A stretch of DNA of 47,792 nt from Tepidiforma flava (GCF_027594505.1 NZ_CP115149.1:1797088-1844879), one strand, 5' to 3'; counted from the stretch's first letter, positions 1-7,939 are shown. Made by a program: numbers and translations. Notes: generated from the sequence alone by a model not told the origin.

Positions 1-2186
1 CACTCGTCGTCGACCGCGTCTGCTGCGTCCAGCTGGCCCGCGACATCCGGTTGCGCCGGCGCGAACGCCGCCGGGAACTCCGGCGCCCATCCCTCGCTGT
101 CAGCGGCCCCGGCCGACTCCTCCGCCGGGGTCAGGCCTGCCTCGGCGGCCGGCTCCCGGCCCCCCTCATCGAGCTGCCACGCGAGCGACTGCACCTGCGC
201 CGCGAAGTCGCTCACCGCCTCGACGTCGTCCGCGAGCGCCTCGCCCGCGTTGGCGCCCCACCCCTCGGGCGTGCTCACCGGTGCCGCATCTGCAACCAGG
301 CGGCTGCCCTCGAAGACCCCCGGCGTGCCCGCGGGCTCGAAGGATGCGCCCGGGCCGGCATCGTCCGCGCTGTCCTGATCGAACTGCCACGCGGCCCGCC
401 AGTCCGTGCCCGGCCCGGCCACGTCGGCCGGCTCCTCCTGCCGCTTCCGCCCGAAGAGCCGGCCGAAGAGGCCGCGTTTCTCCTTCGCCGGTTCCGCCGC
501 GTGGCCCGCGGCGCCCGGCAGCTCGCGCACCGGGAACAGCCCGGCCAGCGGGTCGTCGTCCCCCGCGTCGTCGCCGCCGCGCCCCGCGAACGGCTCGCCC
601 CTGCCGTCGCCGGTTTCCTGCCAGGCCGCCGGGGTGTCGAACTGCTCGCGAGCCGGGTCGGTGCCTGGCTCGTGCGCGGCGAAGGCTGTGAGCGGCGCTG
701 CCTGGTCCCCCTCCTCGAGGTCCCGCCATTCGGCGGCAGCGTCGGATACGCCGCCGGGCGCACCGGCGTCGCTCTCCTGCGGCGTGAACGCCGCGAATGC
801 GTCTGCCAGGTCCGCGTCCGACGTCATCGGCCGCGAAGCTGCGCTGTCGAATGCCGCGTCGTACCCGGGGGCCGCCGGCTCCGCTTCGAACGCCGCGAAC
901 GGATTCGCGTGCTCGTCGCTGGCGTCGGACCACGCGGCCGCGAACTCGGCCGCGCCCGGCTCGCTTTCGTCTGCCGCTTCCTTCGTGACGTCGGCCGGGC
1001 CGTTCACGCCGTCCATCCGGCTCCCGGCCGGCGCTGCGGCTGTCTCTGCCCGCTGCTGCTCCTCCAGCTCCCAGTCGAACGGCTTCAGGAACTCCTCCGG
1101 CACCTGGCTCAGGTCGCGGACGTCCTCGCCGAGCGGCTTCTTCTTCGCCCACTCGCGCATCGCGGCCAGCCCCTCGGAGAAGCCGGCGCCGCCCGTCTCA
1201 TCGCTGCCGTCGCGGTTCAGGCCGAAGAACTCGTCCCACTTGCTGCTCTTGCCGGGCTCCCGGGCGGGTTCGCTCTCCTCCGGCTGCCTCCGCCGGATGA
1301 GCGGCAGCCCCGGCGGCGCAGCCGTTTCCGCCGCGCGGCGCTCCTCATGCCACCCGGCCGAAGGTTCCGGCGCCTCGCCTCCGAATGCAGCCCGGTCTTC
1401 CGCGGCCATCCCTCCAGCCGGCGCCGCGTCCGCCGGTTCGGGCGGAAATCCTGCTGCATCCCCATGCCGGGGCGCAGGCTCGCCGCTGTCGTCCCGCGCG
1501 GCCTCGAACCCGGCGCCGAACTGGCGGTGTCCTTCGTCGCGCCCGCGCTCCGCCCATGCGCGCATCTGCGAGACGAAGCTTTCGCTGTCGTCCCGGGTTT
1601 CCCCCGCCGGTCCCCCGGCAGGCTCCGCCGGCTCAGGTCCCGGCCATGCGCCCGGCCCGAAATCCCAGTTGAGGCGCGAGCCTTCCCCCGGCTCGCGCCG
1701 CGGCCGGAGCCGCAGCGGCGGCGGTTCGACCATCCCTGCGGGCTCCCGCGCCGGGTCGCCCGGCTCGCCCGCGGGCGGCCCGCCCCGCGGTCTCAGCTGC
1801 AGCGGCGCTGACGCCATCCCGGCATCGAGCCGCTCCGTCGACCACTCGCCATCGTCATCGCTGTCGCCGGCCTCGGCCGGCCACCCCCGGAACGCCGGCT
1901 GCTGCGCCGGCCGGCGCTCCTCCGCATCGCTCTCCCGCTTCTTTCGTCCGAGCCCGAAGAGACCGCGCTTCTTCGGCGGTTCCGGCGCCGGCCGGTTCAA
2001 CACCCACGGGTCGCGCCGCGGGCGCTCCTCCGGTTCCTGCTCCCCGCTCCGCACCCGTTCGCGGAGCTGCCGGTTCTTCTCCTCCTGCCGCTTCCACGCA
2101 TCGCTCGGCAGGTCGAAGTACCAGTCCTGCGGGTCTTTCTGGCCAGATTCCAGTTCATCGAGGGGGCGGCCCTCGCCATTGTCCAT
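1..2186 (-). CDS. Large disordered acidic protein with repeated short motifs, partial (runs off left edge)
   Basis: I do not recognise a family. Reading the minus strand from ATG at 2186 gives about 728 codons without a stop to the window edge. The protein is rich in Ala, Glu, Gly, Pro and Asp, with no membrane segment or folded-domain pattern, so it is probably largely disordered. Short motifs recur. KKRGLFGLGRKKRE (residues 72-85) and EKRGLFGRLFGRKRQEE (569-585) are basic-aromatic patches. Acidic tryptophan motifs include DWYFDL (21), NWDFGP (173), KWDEFFGL (316), DWELEE (371) and DWRAAWQF (595). MRAWAERG (208) resembles MREWAKKK (343). Start choice: a TACGCT hexamer lies 7 nt upstream, matching the leaderless pattern of this genome; an in-frame ATG at 2192 would leave only 1 nt. 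It is divergent from the sigma-factor operon. That it is a real gene rests on the long open frame, sensible codons and non-random motifs. Confidence 0.75.
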   Translation of the reverse strand, partial: MDNGEGRPLDELESGQKDPQDWYFDLPSDAWKRQEEKNRQLRERVRSGEQEPEERPRRDPWVLNRPAPEPPKKRGLFGLGRKKRESDAEERRPAQQPAFRGWPAEAGDSDDDGEWSTERLDAGMASAPLQLRPRGGPPAGEPGDPAREPAGMVEPPPLRLRPRREPGEGSRLNWDFGPGAWPGPEPAEPAGGPAGETRDDSESFVSQMRAWAERGRDEGHRQFGAGFEAARDDSGEPAPRHGDAAGFPPEPADAAPAGGMAAEDRAAFGGEAPEPSAGWHEERRAAETAAPPGLPLIRRRQPEESEPAREPGKSSKWDEFFGLNRDGSDETGGAGFSEGLAAMREWAKKKPLGEDVRDLSQVPEEFLKPFDWELEEQQRAETAAAPAGSRMDGVNGPADVTKEAADESEPGAAEFAAAWSDASDEHANPFAAFEAEPAAPGYDAAFDSAASRPMTSDADLADAFAAFTPQESDAGAPGGVSDAAAEWRDLEEGDQAAPLTAFAAHEPGTDPAREQFDTPAAWQETGDGRGEPFAGRGGDDAGDDDPLAGLFPVRELPGAAGHAAEPAKEKRGLFGRLFGRKRQEEPADVAGPGTDWRAAWQFDQDSADDAGPGASFEPAGTPGVFEGSRLVADAAPVSTPEGWGANAGEALADDVEAVSDFAAQVQSLAWQLDEGGREPAAEAGLTPAEESAGAADSEGWAPEFPAAFAPAQPDVAGQLDAADAVDDE

Positions 2187-2193
2187 CGTCATC

Positions 2194-2199
2194 AGCGTA
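2194..2199 (-). promoter_or_regulatory. -10 element TACGCT, leaderless start
   Basis: TACGCT on the minus strand ends 7 nt before ATG 2186. There is no Shine-Dalgarno at useful spacing for that ATG, so transcription probably begins at or next to the start codon. No convincing -35 is visible. Confidence 0.5.
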
Positions 2200-2259
2200 C
2201 CATAGCCTCCCCGCTGCTCCGGGCGCGGCCTTCGCTTCGCCCTTTACAGCCGATTGACC

Positions 2260-2265
2260 TACCCT
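2260..2265 (+). promoter_or_regulatory. -10 element TACCCT, leaderless start of the sigma-factor operon
   Basis: TACCCT lies 8 nt before ATG 2274 and no Shine-Dalgarno sequence intervenes. A TTCGCC 18 nt upstream (2236-2241) is a weak -35 candidate. No GGAAC-type ECF motif is present, so autoregulation is not apparent. Confidence 0.45.
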
Positions 2266-2273
2266 CGGCCCAC

Positions 2274-2891
2274 ATGACCGACACGCTCGAACCCCCGGAC
2301 GAGCACCTGGTCTCTCTGTCAAAAGACGGCAATCTCGACGCCTTCAACAGCCTCGTCGACCGTTACCAGTCCCTCGTGTTCTCCGTCTGCTACCGCCAGC
2401 TCGGCGAACGAACCGCGGCCGAAGACGCTGCCCAGGAAGCCTTCCTCGCCGCCTACCGCGCCCTCGACCAGTTCAAGGGCGGCAGCTTCCGCAGCTGGCT
2501 CCTCCGCATCGCCCTCAACCAGTCCCGCGACGAACTCCGCCGCCGCATGCGCCGCGTCCCCTCCCGCCCGTTCGAAGCCAGCGACCCCGGCGAACCCGCC
2601 ATCGACCCCCCGGATCCCGCCGCCGACCCCGCTGCCGCGCTCGACGCCCGCAGCCTCAGCGACGCCCTCGAACGCGCCCTGGCGCAGCTCCCCGCAGACC
2701 AGCGCGCAGTCGTCCTCCTCGCTGACGTCCACGGCCTCCAGTACGACGAAATCGTCGCCGCCACCGGCGTCTCCATCGGCACCGTCAAATCCCGCCTCTC
2801 GCGCGGCCGCGAGCGCCTCCGCCAGATCCTCGCTCGCCACCCGGAACTTTTCCCGCGCTCAGGACGTCTTCACGACCGAGGGGACGCATGA
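2274..2891 (+). CDS. ECF-type RNA polymerase sigma factor (sigma-70 family)
   Basis: Alternative sigma factor that would direct RNA polymerase to a stress or envelope regulon. The 205 residues are typical for ECF factors. Region 2 spans about residues 23-95 (LVDRYQSLVFSVCYRQLG, then AAEDAAQEAFLAAYRAL and FRSWLLRIALNQSRDELRRR). A Pro/Asp-rich linker follows, then region 4 at about 140-195 (LPADQRAVVLLADVHGLQYD and the helix-turn-helix GVSIGTVKSRLSRGRERL). The stop overlaps the anti-sigma start as ATGA (2888-2891), the usual arrangement for a sigma/anti-sigma pair. A candidate target promoter of the GGAAC-N18-GTT type is at 27552. Confidence 0.95.
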   Translation: MTDTLEPPDEHLVSLSKDGNLDAFNSLVDRYQSLVFSVCYRQLGERTAAEDAAQEAFLAAYRALDQFKGGSFRSWLLRIALNQSRDELRRRMRRVPSRPFEASDPGEPAIDPPDPAADPAAALDARSLSDALERALAQLPADQRAVVLLADVHGLQYDEIVAATGVSIGTVKSRLSRGRERLRQILARHPELFPRSGRLHDRGDA

Positions 2892-3698
2892 TCGACCGAT
2901 TCCTCCGCCGCCACCGCGCCTGGCATGCGCTCATCACCGACGCCGTGAGCGGCCGCGCCGATGACGCCAGCCTCCGCCGTCTGGAGGTCCACGCCGCGCG
3001 CTGCGCAGCCTGCCGCGCCCGCCTCGGAGAGGAGCGGGCCCTCCGCGCCGCCCTCGAATCGCTGCCCCTGCGCCAGCCTTCCCGCTCCCTCCGCCTGACC
3101 CCCGCCATGCTCGAGGGGCCGCGGACGGCGCCCCGGGCAGCTGTGCCCCGCCCGCTCCTGCTCGGTGCGCGCTGGCCTCGCCGCCGCTGCGGTCGCCGCC
3201 TTCGCGGTCCTCGCCGTCCTCACGGTGGCCGCTCCCGGCAGCGACGACTCCGCCTCGCTCGCCTCCCGCGAGCGCGCCGAAGACGCCGCCGCGCCGATGG
3301 CCGTGCCGCCCGGCGGCGACATCGCCGGCGGCGCAGCCACCATGGCGCCCTTCGCCGCCACCCCGGAATCCACGCCGGGGCTGGCGCCGCCGCCGACCGG
3401 CGGCGCCGGCGCTTCGAGCTCCGACCGCTCCCCCGGCCCGGAGCCCGCGCCCGAGCCCGCCGCCCCGGCAGCAGAGCCCGGCGCGTCCGCCGGCGACGCC
3501 GGCGGCGAGGTCCGCACGACCGCCGCAGCGGACGACGCCCCAGCCGGCAAGGCCGCCCCCGCCGCCGCAGGTGCCGAATCCCGCGAACCCGGCCGCTCCG
3601 GCCCGCCCGGCTGGCTCTTCAGCGCCGCCGGCGCCGCCGCCGCGCTCGCCCTCGCCAGCCTTGCCGCCCTCGAAATCGCCCGGAGGCGCCAGCCATGA
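2888..3698 (+). CDS. Zinc-finger anti-sigma factor, frameshifted near 3160-3175
   Basis: Membrane anti-sigma factor expected to hold the ECF sigma factor inactive. The N-terminal part, read from ATG 2888, carries the zinc anti-sigma signature EVHAARCAACR (HxxxCxxC) and a following amphipathic helix. The transmembrane helix (AAAAVAAFAVLAVLTVAAPG) and a long Ala/Pro/Gly-rich outer region are in the +1 frame, opening at GTG 3165 and ending at 3698; a second hydrophobic stretch (about residues 160-172 of that frame) is followed by RRR at its end. The join falls in the GC repeat around 3167-3172. The GTG has no Shine-Dalgarno, so one frameshifted gene (real, programmed or a sequencing error) is more likely than two genes. 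The unshifted frame stays open to 4423. The stop overlaps the next start as ATGA. Confidence 0.7.
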
Positions 3699-4423
3699 CT
3701 CGAACGCTCCCGCTCGCAGCGATGCTCCTCCTCGCAGCCGCCCTCGCCGCCGCCTGCTCGGGCGGCGACACCACCATCGTCACCGGGGAGGCCCCCATGG
3801 AAACCGGCATCACCGTCTCCGGCACCGGCGAAGCATCCGCCGCCCCCGATATGGCCACCATCGACCTCGGCATCGAAACCTTCGCTCCCACCGTCGCCGA
3901 AGCGCGCGACCGCGCGGCCCGCGCCGCCTCCAGCCTCATCGCCAGCGTCAAGGCCAACGGCGTCGCCGACCGCGACATCCAGACCCGGCAGGTCGGCGTC
4001 AACCCCGTCTACGACTACTCCCGCCCCGGCCAGCCCGTCATCACCGGCTATACCGTCTCGAACATCCTCACCGTCCGCGTCCGCGACCTCGACCGCCTCA
4101 GCCGTGTCATCGACGACGCGATCGCCGCCGCCGGCGACACTGTCCGGGTCAACGGCCTCCAGTTCGGCGTCAGCGACCGCGAAGCTCTCCTCGAAACCGC
4201 CCGGAAGAACGCCGTCGCCGATGCCCGAAAGCGCGCCGAGACCTACGCAGCGGCCGCCGGCGTCCGCCTCGGCGGCGTCATCGCCATCAGCGAAACCGCC
4301 GTCAGCAGTCCGATGCCCCTCGCCGTCCCGCGCGCCGCCGCGACCGGTGAGGGCACCCCCATCGAGCCCGGCGAATCCACCATGACCGTCAGCGTCACCG
4401 TCCGCTTCGCCCTCGAACGGTAA
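3695..4423 (+). CDS. SIMPL (DUF541) domain lipoprotein
   Basis: Envelope protein of the SIMPL/YggE family; members are secreted or periplasmic and have been linked to oxidative-stress protection, though the molecular role is unclear. MTRTLPLAAMLLLAAALAAAC is a lipoprotein signal peptide with a lipobox ending LAAAC, so the mature protein should be lipidated at that Cys. The SIMPL domain runs from ITVSGTGEASAAPDMATI to the end (TMTVSVTVRFALER), with the typical VTVRxLDRLSRVIDDAIAAG-like middle. It is 242 residues, the usual size. ATG 3695 overlaps the anti-sigma stop (ATGA), so translation is probably coupled and the protein likely belongs to the envelope-stress unit. Confidence 0.9.
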   Translation: MTRTLPLAAMLLLAAALAAACSGGDTTIVTGEAPMETGITVSGTGEASAAPDMATIDLGIETFAPTVAEARDRAARAASSLIASVKANGVADRDIQTRQVGVNPVYDYSRPGQPVITGYTVSNILTVRVRDLDRLSRVIDDAIAAAGDTVRVNGLQFGVSDREALLETARKNAVADARKRAETYAAAAGVRLGGVIAISETAVSSPMPLAVPRAAATGEGTPIEPGESTMTVSVTVRFALER

Positions 4424-4498
4424 GCCGCGGCGCAGCCCCGGCCCGTCCAGCGGAAACCCCGGGTCAAGCCGCACTTCCGGCCCCGGCCGCTCTCGCCC

Positions 4499-4504
4499 TA
4501 CGCT
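4499..4504 (+). promoter_or_regulatory. -10 element TACGCT, leaderless start
   Basis: TACGCT is 6 nt before GTG 4511 with no Shine-Dalgarno. TTCCGG at 4475-4480, 18 nt upstream, may serve as a -35. Confidence 0.5.
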
Positions 4505-4510
4505 GTCATC

Positions 4511-5344
4511 GTGAAAACTGCCGCAGCCCTCGCTGGCGCGACCCTCCTCGCCATCCTCGCCCTCGCGGGGACGGCCGGCGTCGTCCTGCGCTTGGCCTCC
4601 GACGCCGCACCCGCGCCGGCACGTCCCGCAGCCGAGACGCCCCTCCCCCGGGCCACCCCGACGCCGCTCGCCGCCGCCGGCGACGTGTGCCAGGGCGTCG
4701 CCCGCATGCCCGACCCCGGCCAGCCCCGCCGCTTCTCCCCCGAATACACGCAAATCGCCGAAGCCGCCGGCATCGCCATCGTCGCCAACGAGCGCGTGTC
4801 GCCCCGCGCCATCGAGGCCGCCAAGAAGACCGTCGAGCGCTTCTTCGCGAACAACGACCTGGAAACCAACCTCGCCGCCGACGGCGCCTACGTCATCGTC
4901 GCCGCCAGCGGCCAGGGCGTCCTCGATCTCCCCGAATTCCGCTGCCTCGATGACCGGGAGGCGCGCGACTTCTTCGACCACGTCTGCGGCGTCGCCGACT
5001 CCGCCGACTACCCCGTCGTTACCGTGAACGAAGACGACCTCCTCGGCCGGCGCTCAGGCCCGTGCGGCGGCCTCAACATCCTCTACCACGAACTCGGCCA
5101 CCTCGTCATGGGCTGGGCCCTTCCCCCGGCCGACTACTTCGACGTCCGCCAGTACTACGCCGACGCCATGGCCGCCGGCAAATACCGCGGCGATTACGCC
5201 GCCACCAACGCCAACGAGTACTTCGCCGAGGGCACCCAGGCCTACTTCCTCCACGCCGACCTCGCCGGCCGCCGCGACCGCGCCTGGCTCCGCTCCTACG
5301 ACCCCCAGCTTTACGACCTGCTCGCCCGCATCTACGGCGAATAG
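4511..5344 (+). CDS. Secreted HExxH zinc metallopeptidase-like protein
   Basis: Probable exported zinc-dependent peptidase of unknown substrate. The N-terminus (about residues 1-28) is one hydrophobic signal or anchor segment, followed by an Ala/Pro/Thr linker to about residue 57. The catalytic motif HELGH is at 193-197 and is followed 39 residues later by NEYFAEG (235-241). Glu236 or Glu240 could be the third zinc ligand, a gluzincin-like arrangement reminiscent of the anthrax lethal-factor (M34) superfamily. Cys60, Cys145, Cys159 and Cys185 could form two disulfides, consistent with export. It starts at GTG with its own leaderless promoter. The family assignment is by motif only. Confidence 0.7.
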   Translation: MKTAAALAGATLLAILALAGTAGVVLRLASDAAPAPARPAAETPLPRATPTPLAAAGDVCQGVARMPDPGQPRRFSPEYTQIAEAAGIAIVANERVSPRAIEAAKKTVERFFANNDLETNLAADGAYVIVAASGQGVLDLPEFRCLDDREARDFFDHVCGVADSADYPVVTVNEDDLLGRRSGPCGGLNILYHELGHLVMGWALPPADYFDVRQYYADAMAAGKYRGDYAATNANEYFAEGTQAYFLHADLAGRRDRAWLRSYDPQLYDLLARIYGE

Positions 5345-5347
5345 CCG

Positions 5348-5360
5348 GGGCCGCCGGCCC
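5348..5360. terminator. Small GC hairpin between convergent genes
   Basis: GGGCC-GCC-GGCCC is a perfect 5-bp inverted repeat in the 15-nt gap between two convergent stops. It has no T tract, so it is at best a weak bidirectional terminator. Confidence 0.3.
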
Positions 5361-5902
5361 TACCCCTTCCCTTCCTTCCGCAGCACCGCGTGCCGCAGCG
5401 CCGCCTTGCCCAGGTACTCGTCGAGCTCCGGGTACCGCGACCGCAGCGCCACCATGAACTCGTTCAGCGGCAGCCGCCGCCGCTCCCAGCCCGCCGGCGT
5501 ATCGCCCACCTCCTTCGCCACCACCAGGTAGAGCGGCCGCACCGTCAGCGTCCCCTGCGGGTACTCCCGGTTGTGCCGCGTCGCCTTGCACTCGAAGAAG
5601 CCGATGAGCTCGACGAGCCCCGGCTCGATGCCCATCCGCGCCCGCACCTCCTCCTCAACGAACACCTGCGCCTGCCGGTCGCCCGTCGGCCCTTCCACCA
5701 TGCCCCACGCCGCTTCGCCCGGCCGCCGGAGCACGTAGCCACGCTCGCCCGCCACCACCACCGCATAGGCGTAGTTCACCGGCGCGTTCGCCGGCAGCAC
5801 CTGCTCATCGACCCAGCGGGCGCGCCACTGGTCCTGCAGGTTCAGCTCTACCACCCCCGGCCACCGGGGTTCGTACGCGGCCAGCGCCGAGAGGTCTACC
5901 AT
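5360..5902 (-). CDS. Nudix-like protein with degenerate Nudix box
   Basis: 180-residue soluble protein. The layout resembles a Nudix fold: beta strands (YAYAVVVAGERGYVLRRPGE), a loop-helix segment (MVEGPTGDRQAQVFVEEEVRARMGI), then FFECKATRHNREYPQGTLTV and RPLYLVVAKEV. The helix has VEEEVRARMG where a Nudix box should read REUxEExGU, so the metal-binding Glu pair is largely lost and hydrolase activity is doubtful. It is the last gene of a three-gene operon: ATG 5902 overlaps the end of the GcvT-like gene by 7 nt. Function unknown; a Nudix relation is plausible but unproven. Confidence 0.55.
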   Translation of the reverse strand: MVDLSALAAYEPRWPGVVELNLQDQWRARWVDEQVLPANAPVNYAYAVVVAGERGYVLRRPGEAAWGMVEGPTGDRQAQVFVEEEVRARMGIEPGLVELIGFFECKATRHNREYPQGTLTVRPLYLVVAKEVGDTPAGWERRRLPLNEFMVALRSRYPELDEYLGKAALRHAVLRKEGKG

Positions 5903-6957
5903 CGCTGCGAACTCCCCTCCGTTCTTCGTCGATAGAGCGGCTTCGCGACGACCAGCAGCTGCGCCCCGCCCGCCCGCAGCGCGGCCCCCGGGTATGCCGC
6001 CGCCGCCTCAATGATCGCGAGCCCGGCCGTGGCCTTCAATCCTCCCGCGCGCAGACACGACCGCACCTCCCCGACCGGGCGGCCCTCGCCGTCGACCACC
6101 GCCGTCCCCGGCGGCACGGGGTCGCCTTCGAGCAAGAACGCCGCGAGGATGCGCCCCTCGCGCCCGCCCGGGATGCCGAGCAGCACGTCGAGGTCCGCCT
6201 CCGCCGGCGAAAGCCCCGGCTCCACGTCCGGCGCCCACGCCGGGATGCACGCCTCCACCCGCGCTGTCTCCATCGCCTCCCACCCCGCCAGCGCGATCCC
6301 CGCCGCGCGCAGCGTCCCCAGCAGGTGGCTCGCGACCGCCGGCGCCAGCACCAGCTCGAACCCGTCCTCCCCGGTGCCGCTCGCCCGCACGGCCAGCGCC
6401 CGGAAGCCGTGGAATTCGAACGCCGCGCAGTGCAGCGGCCCCAGCCGCCCGGGCAGCGCCTCCGCGACGTGCCGCGCCATCGCCGGCGCGGCGGCCGGCC
6501 CCGCCAGCCCCACCGCGCAGGTCGTCGCCGTCCGGTCGTCGATTCGCACCTCGAATCCCTCACCGACAGCCGCCGCCAGCGCCGCGCCCAGCGCCTCCCG
6601 CCGCTCCGGCTCGCCGCTCAGCAGGTACGCCGCGCCGCCCGTCCGCGCCGCCAGCACGAGGTCCGCGATGTTCCCTTCCGCATCCAGCAGCGCGAACCGC
6701 CCCGCGCGCCCTTCCTCCAGCTCCCCCGCATGGCCCGCGAGCGCCGATGCGACCACCTCCCCCGCATCCGGCCCTGTCACCATGAACCGGCTCCGGAAGC
6801 TCAGGTCGAACGCTGCCGCGCTCCCCCGCAGCGCTCCGTATTCAGCCGCCGGCTCGCCGTAATGGAGCGGCACCTCCCAGCCCCGCTGCAACCCGAAGAC
6901 GGCCCCGAACGCCGCGTGCGCATCGCGAAGCGCCAGCCGCATCACCGTCTCGCTCAT
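5896..6957 (-). CDS. GcvT-like (aminomethyltransferase / folate-binding) protein
   Basis: Relative of the glycine-cleavage T protein, which binds tetrahydrofolate; 353 residues, a normal family length. The N-terminus has the family pattern (AHAAFGAVFGLQRGWEVPLHYG, then AAAFDLSFRSRFMVTGPDA) and the C-terminal barrel-like domain has PVPPGTAVVDGEGRPVGEVRS. At the conserved position where T proteins carry two aspartates (xDDL), this protein reads NIADL (residues 96-100), so one Asp is Ala. No gcvH or gcvP is nearby. It may therefore be a YgfZ-like or specialised folate protein rather than a true T protein. ATG 6957 overlaps the upstream stop as ATGA. Confidence 0.75.
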   Translation of the reverse strand: MSETVMRLALRDAHAAFGAVFGLQRGWEVPLHYGEPAAEYGALRGSAAAFDLSFRSRFMVTGPDAGEVVASALAGHAGELEEGRAGRFALLDAEGNIADLVLAARTGGAAYLLSGEPERREALGAALAAAVGEGFEVRIDDRTATTCAVGLAGPAAAPAMARHVAEALPGRLGPLHCAAFEFHGFRALAVRASGTGEDGFELVLAPAVASHLLGTLRAAGIALAGWEAMETARVEACIPAWAPDVEPGLSPAEADLDVLLGIPGGREGRILAAFLLEGDPVPPGTAVVDGEGRPVGEVRSCLRAGGLKATAGLAIIEAAAAYPGAALRAGGAQLLVVAKPLYRRRTEGSSQRW

Positions 6958-7817
6958 GCGGGCACGAACGTCCGCCGGCCGTCCCGCTCCGTCAGCCGCC
7001 CCGTCCCGGGGAACGGATTGTGCACGCAGATGAGCAGCGCATGCTCCCGCAGCGCCCGCTCTGCCAGCTTCTTCTTCGATTCGAGCGACATCAGCGGAAG
7101 GATATCGAATGCCGCGATCCACGCCGGCCGCTCCACCTGCACCGCGTGGTGCACGAGGTCGCCCGTGTAGATCGCCGTCTCCCCGCCCGAGCTCAGCACG
7201 ATCGACGCGTGGTCCGCCGTGTGCCCCGGCGTCGGCCAGAATTTCACCCCCGGGATGAGCTCCGTTTCCCCCTCCACCAGCTCCAGCTGCCCGGTCCCCT
7301 GCAGCGGGGCAAAGTTCTCCTCGAAATACGTGCCCCGCGTCCGCTCGTTCGGGTGCATCGCCGCTTCGAACTCCCCCGCCTGGATGATATACCGCGCCCG
7401 CGGGAACGTCGGCACCAGCCTCCCGTCCTCGGTCCGCCGCGTGTTCCAGCCGCAGTGGTCCGCGTGGAGGTGGGTGTTCGCCACGACGGTGATGTCCTCC
7501 GGGCCGAGCCCCAGCGCCCGCAGTCCCTCCAGCAGCCGGCCGTACTCCCCCGGGAAGCCCCGCTCCCGCGGCGTGCCCTGCACCTTGTCGCCCATCCCCG
7601 TATCCACCAGCAGGATCTCGTCGCCGCTCCGCACCACGATGCAGTTCAGCGAAAGCTTCATCCGGTGCTCGCGGTCGATGTTCTCCGGCCCGATGATCGG
7701 CTCCCACATCACCCGCGGTACGAGCCCCATCACCGCGCCCGCGTCCAGCTTGATGTACCCGTCGCAGATGACCGCAATATCGAGGTCGCCCACCCGGTAG
7801 CGCACCGGCTCGTCCAT
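6954..7817 (-). CDS. Metallo-beta-lactamase-fold hydrolase (lactonase-like)
   Basis: Dinuclear-metal hydrolase, 287 residues. The metal motif NTHLHADHCGW carries His116, His118, Asp120 and His121; PTPGHTADHASIV supplies the next His and IYTGDLVHH the bridging Asp. The N-terminal arrangement and length resemble the N-acyl-homoserine-lactone lactonase/AttM-like branch, but the substrate cannot be read from the sequence. It heads the operon with the GcvT-like and Nudix-like genes and has a leaderless-type promoter (TATCGT, 7 nt before ATG). Confidence 0.85.
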   Translation of the reverse strand: MDEPVRYRVGDLDIAVICDGYIKLDAGAVMGLVPRVMWEPIIGPENIDREHRMKLSLNCIVVRSGDEILLVDTGMGDKVQGTPRERGFPGEYGRLLEGLRALGLGPEDITVVANTHLHADHCGWNTRRTEDGRLVPTFPRARYIIQAGEFEAAMHPNERTRGTYFEENFAPLQGTGQLELVEGETELIPGVKFWPTPGHTADHASIVLSSGGETAIYTGDLVHHAVQVERPAWIAAFDILPLMSLESKKKLAERALREHALLICVHNPFPGTGRLTERDGRRTFVPA

Positions 7818-7824
7818 GCCTCGA

Positions 7825-7830
7825 ACGATA
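7825..7830 (-). promoter_or_regulatory. -10 element TATCGT, leaderless start
   Basis: Minus-strand TATCGT ends 7 nt before ATG 7817; no Shine-Dalgarno is seen in the spacer. Confidence 0.5.
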
Positions 7831-7884
7831 CCGGCCAGCCCGCCCGGACCGCTACCGCCGGCTGCCGTTGCCGGCCCCTCGTAG

Positions 7885-7900
7885 CTGCAACCGTTTGCAG
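7885..7900 (+). promoter_or_regulatory. Palindrome CTGCAA-CCGT-TTGCAG upstream of cbiM
   Basis: Perfect 6-bp inverted repeat with a 4-nt centre, 39 nt before the cbiM start and inside the divergent region to the hydrolase operon. The symmetry and AT content against the GC-rich background suggest a repressor operator, perhaps for metal-responsive control. A weak -10 (TAAACT, 7902-7907) follows it directly. I see no cobalamin-riboswitch boxes. Confidence 0.45.
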
Positions 7901-7939
7901 GTAAACTGCTGTTCGGAACGCAGGCACCCGGGAGAACCC

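Noticed and set aside
51..1811. Long plus-strand open frames over the left 2 kb
   Set aside because: They are rich in Arg, Ala and Pro without any fold pattern and mirror the minus-strand gene. The minus-strand frame has coherent repeated motifs and a promoter.
2870..4981. 703-codon minus-strand frame across the sigma operon
   Set aside because: Gly/Asp/Val-rich antisense product of high-GC genes; the plus strand holds well-supported families there.
7818..7939. Cobalamin riboswitch upstream of cbiM
   Set aside because: The region is only about 120 nt and lacks the conserved cobalamin-riboswitch core; only a short palindrome is seen.
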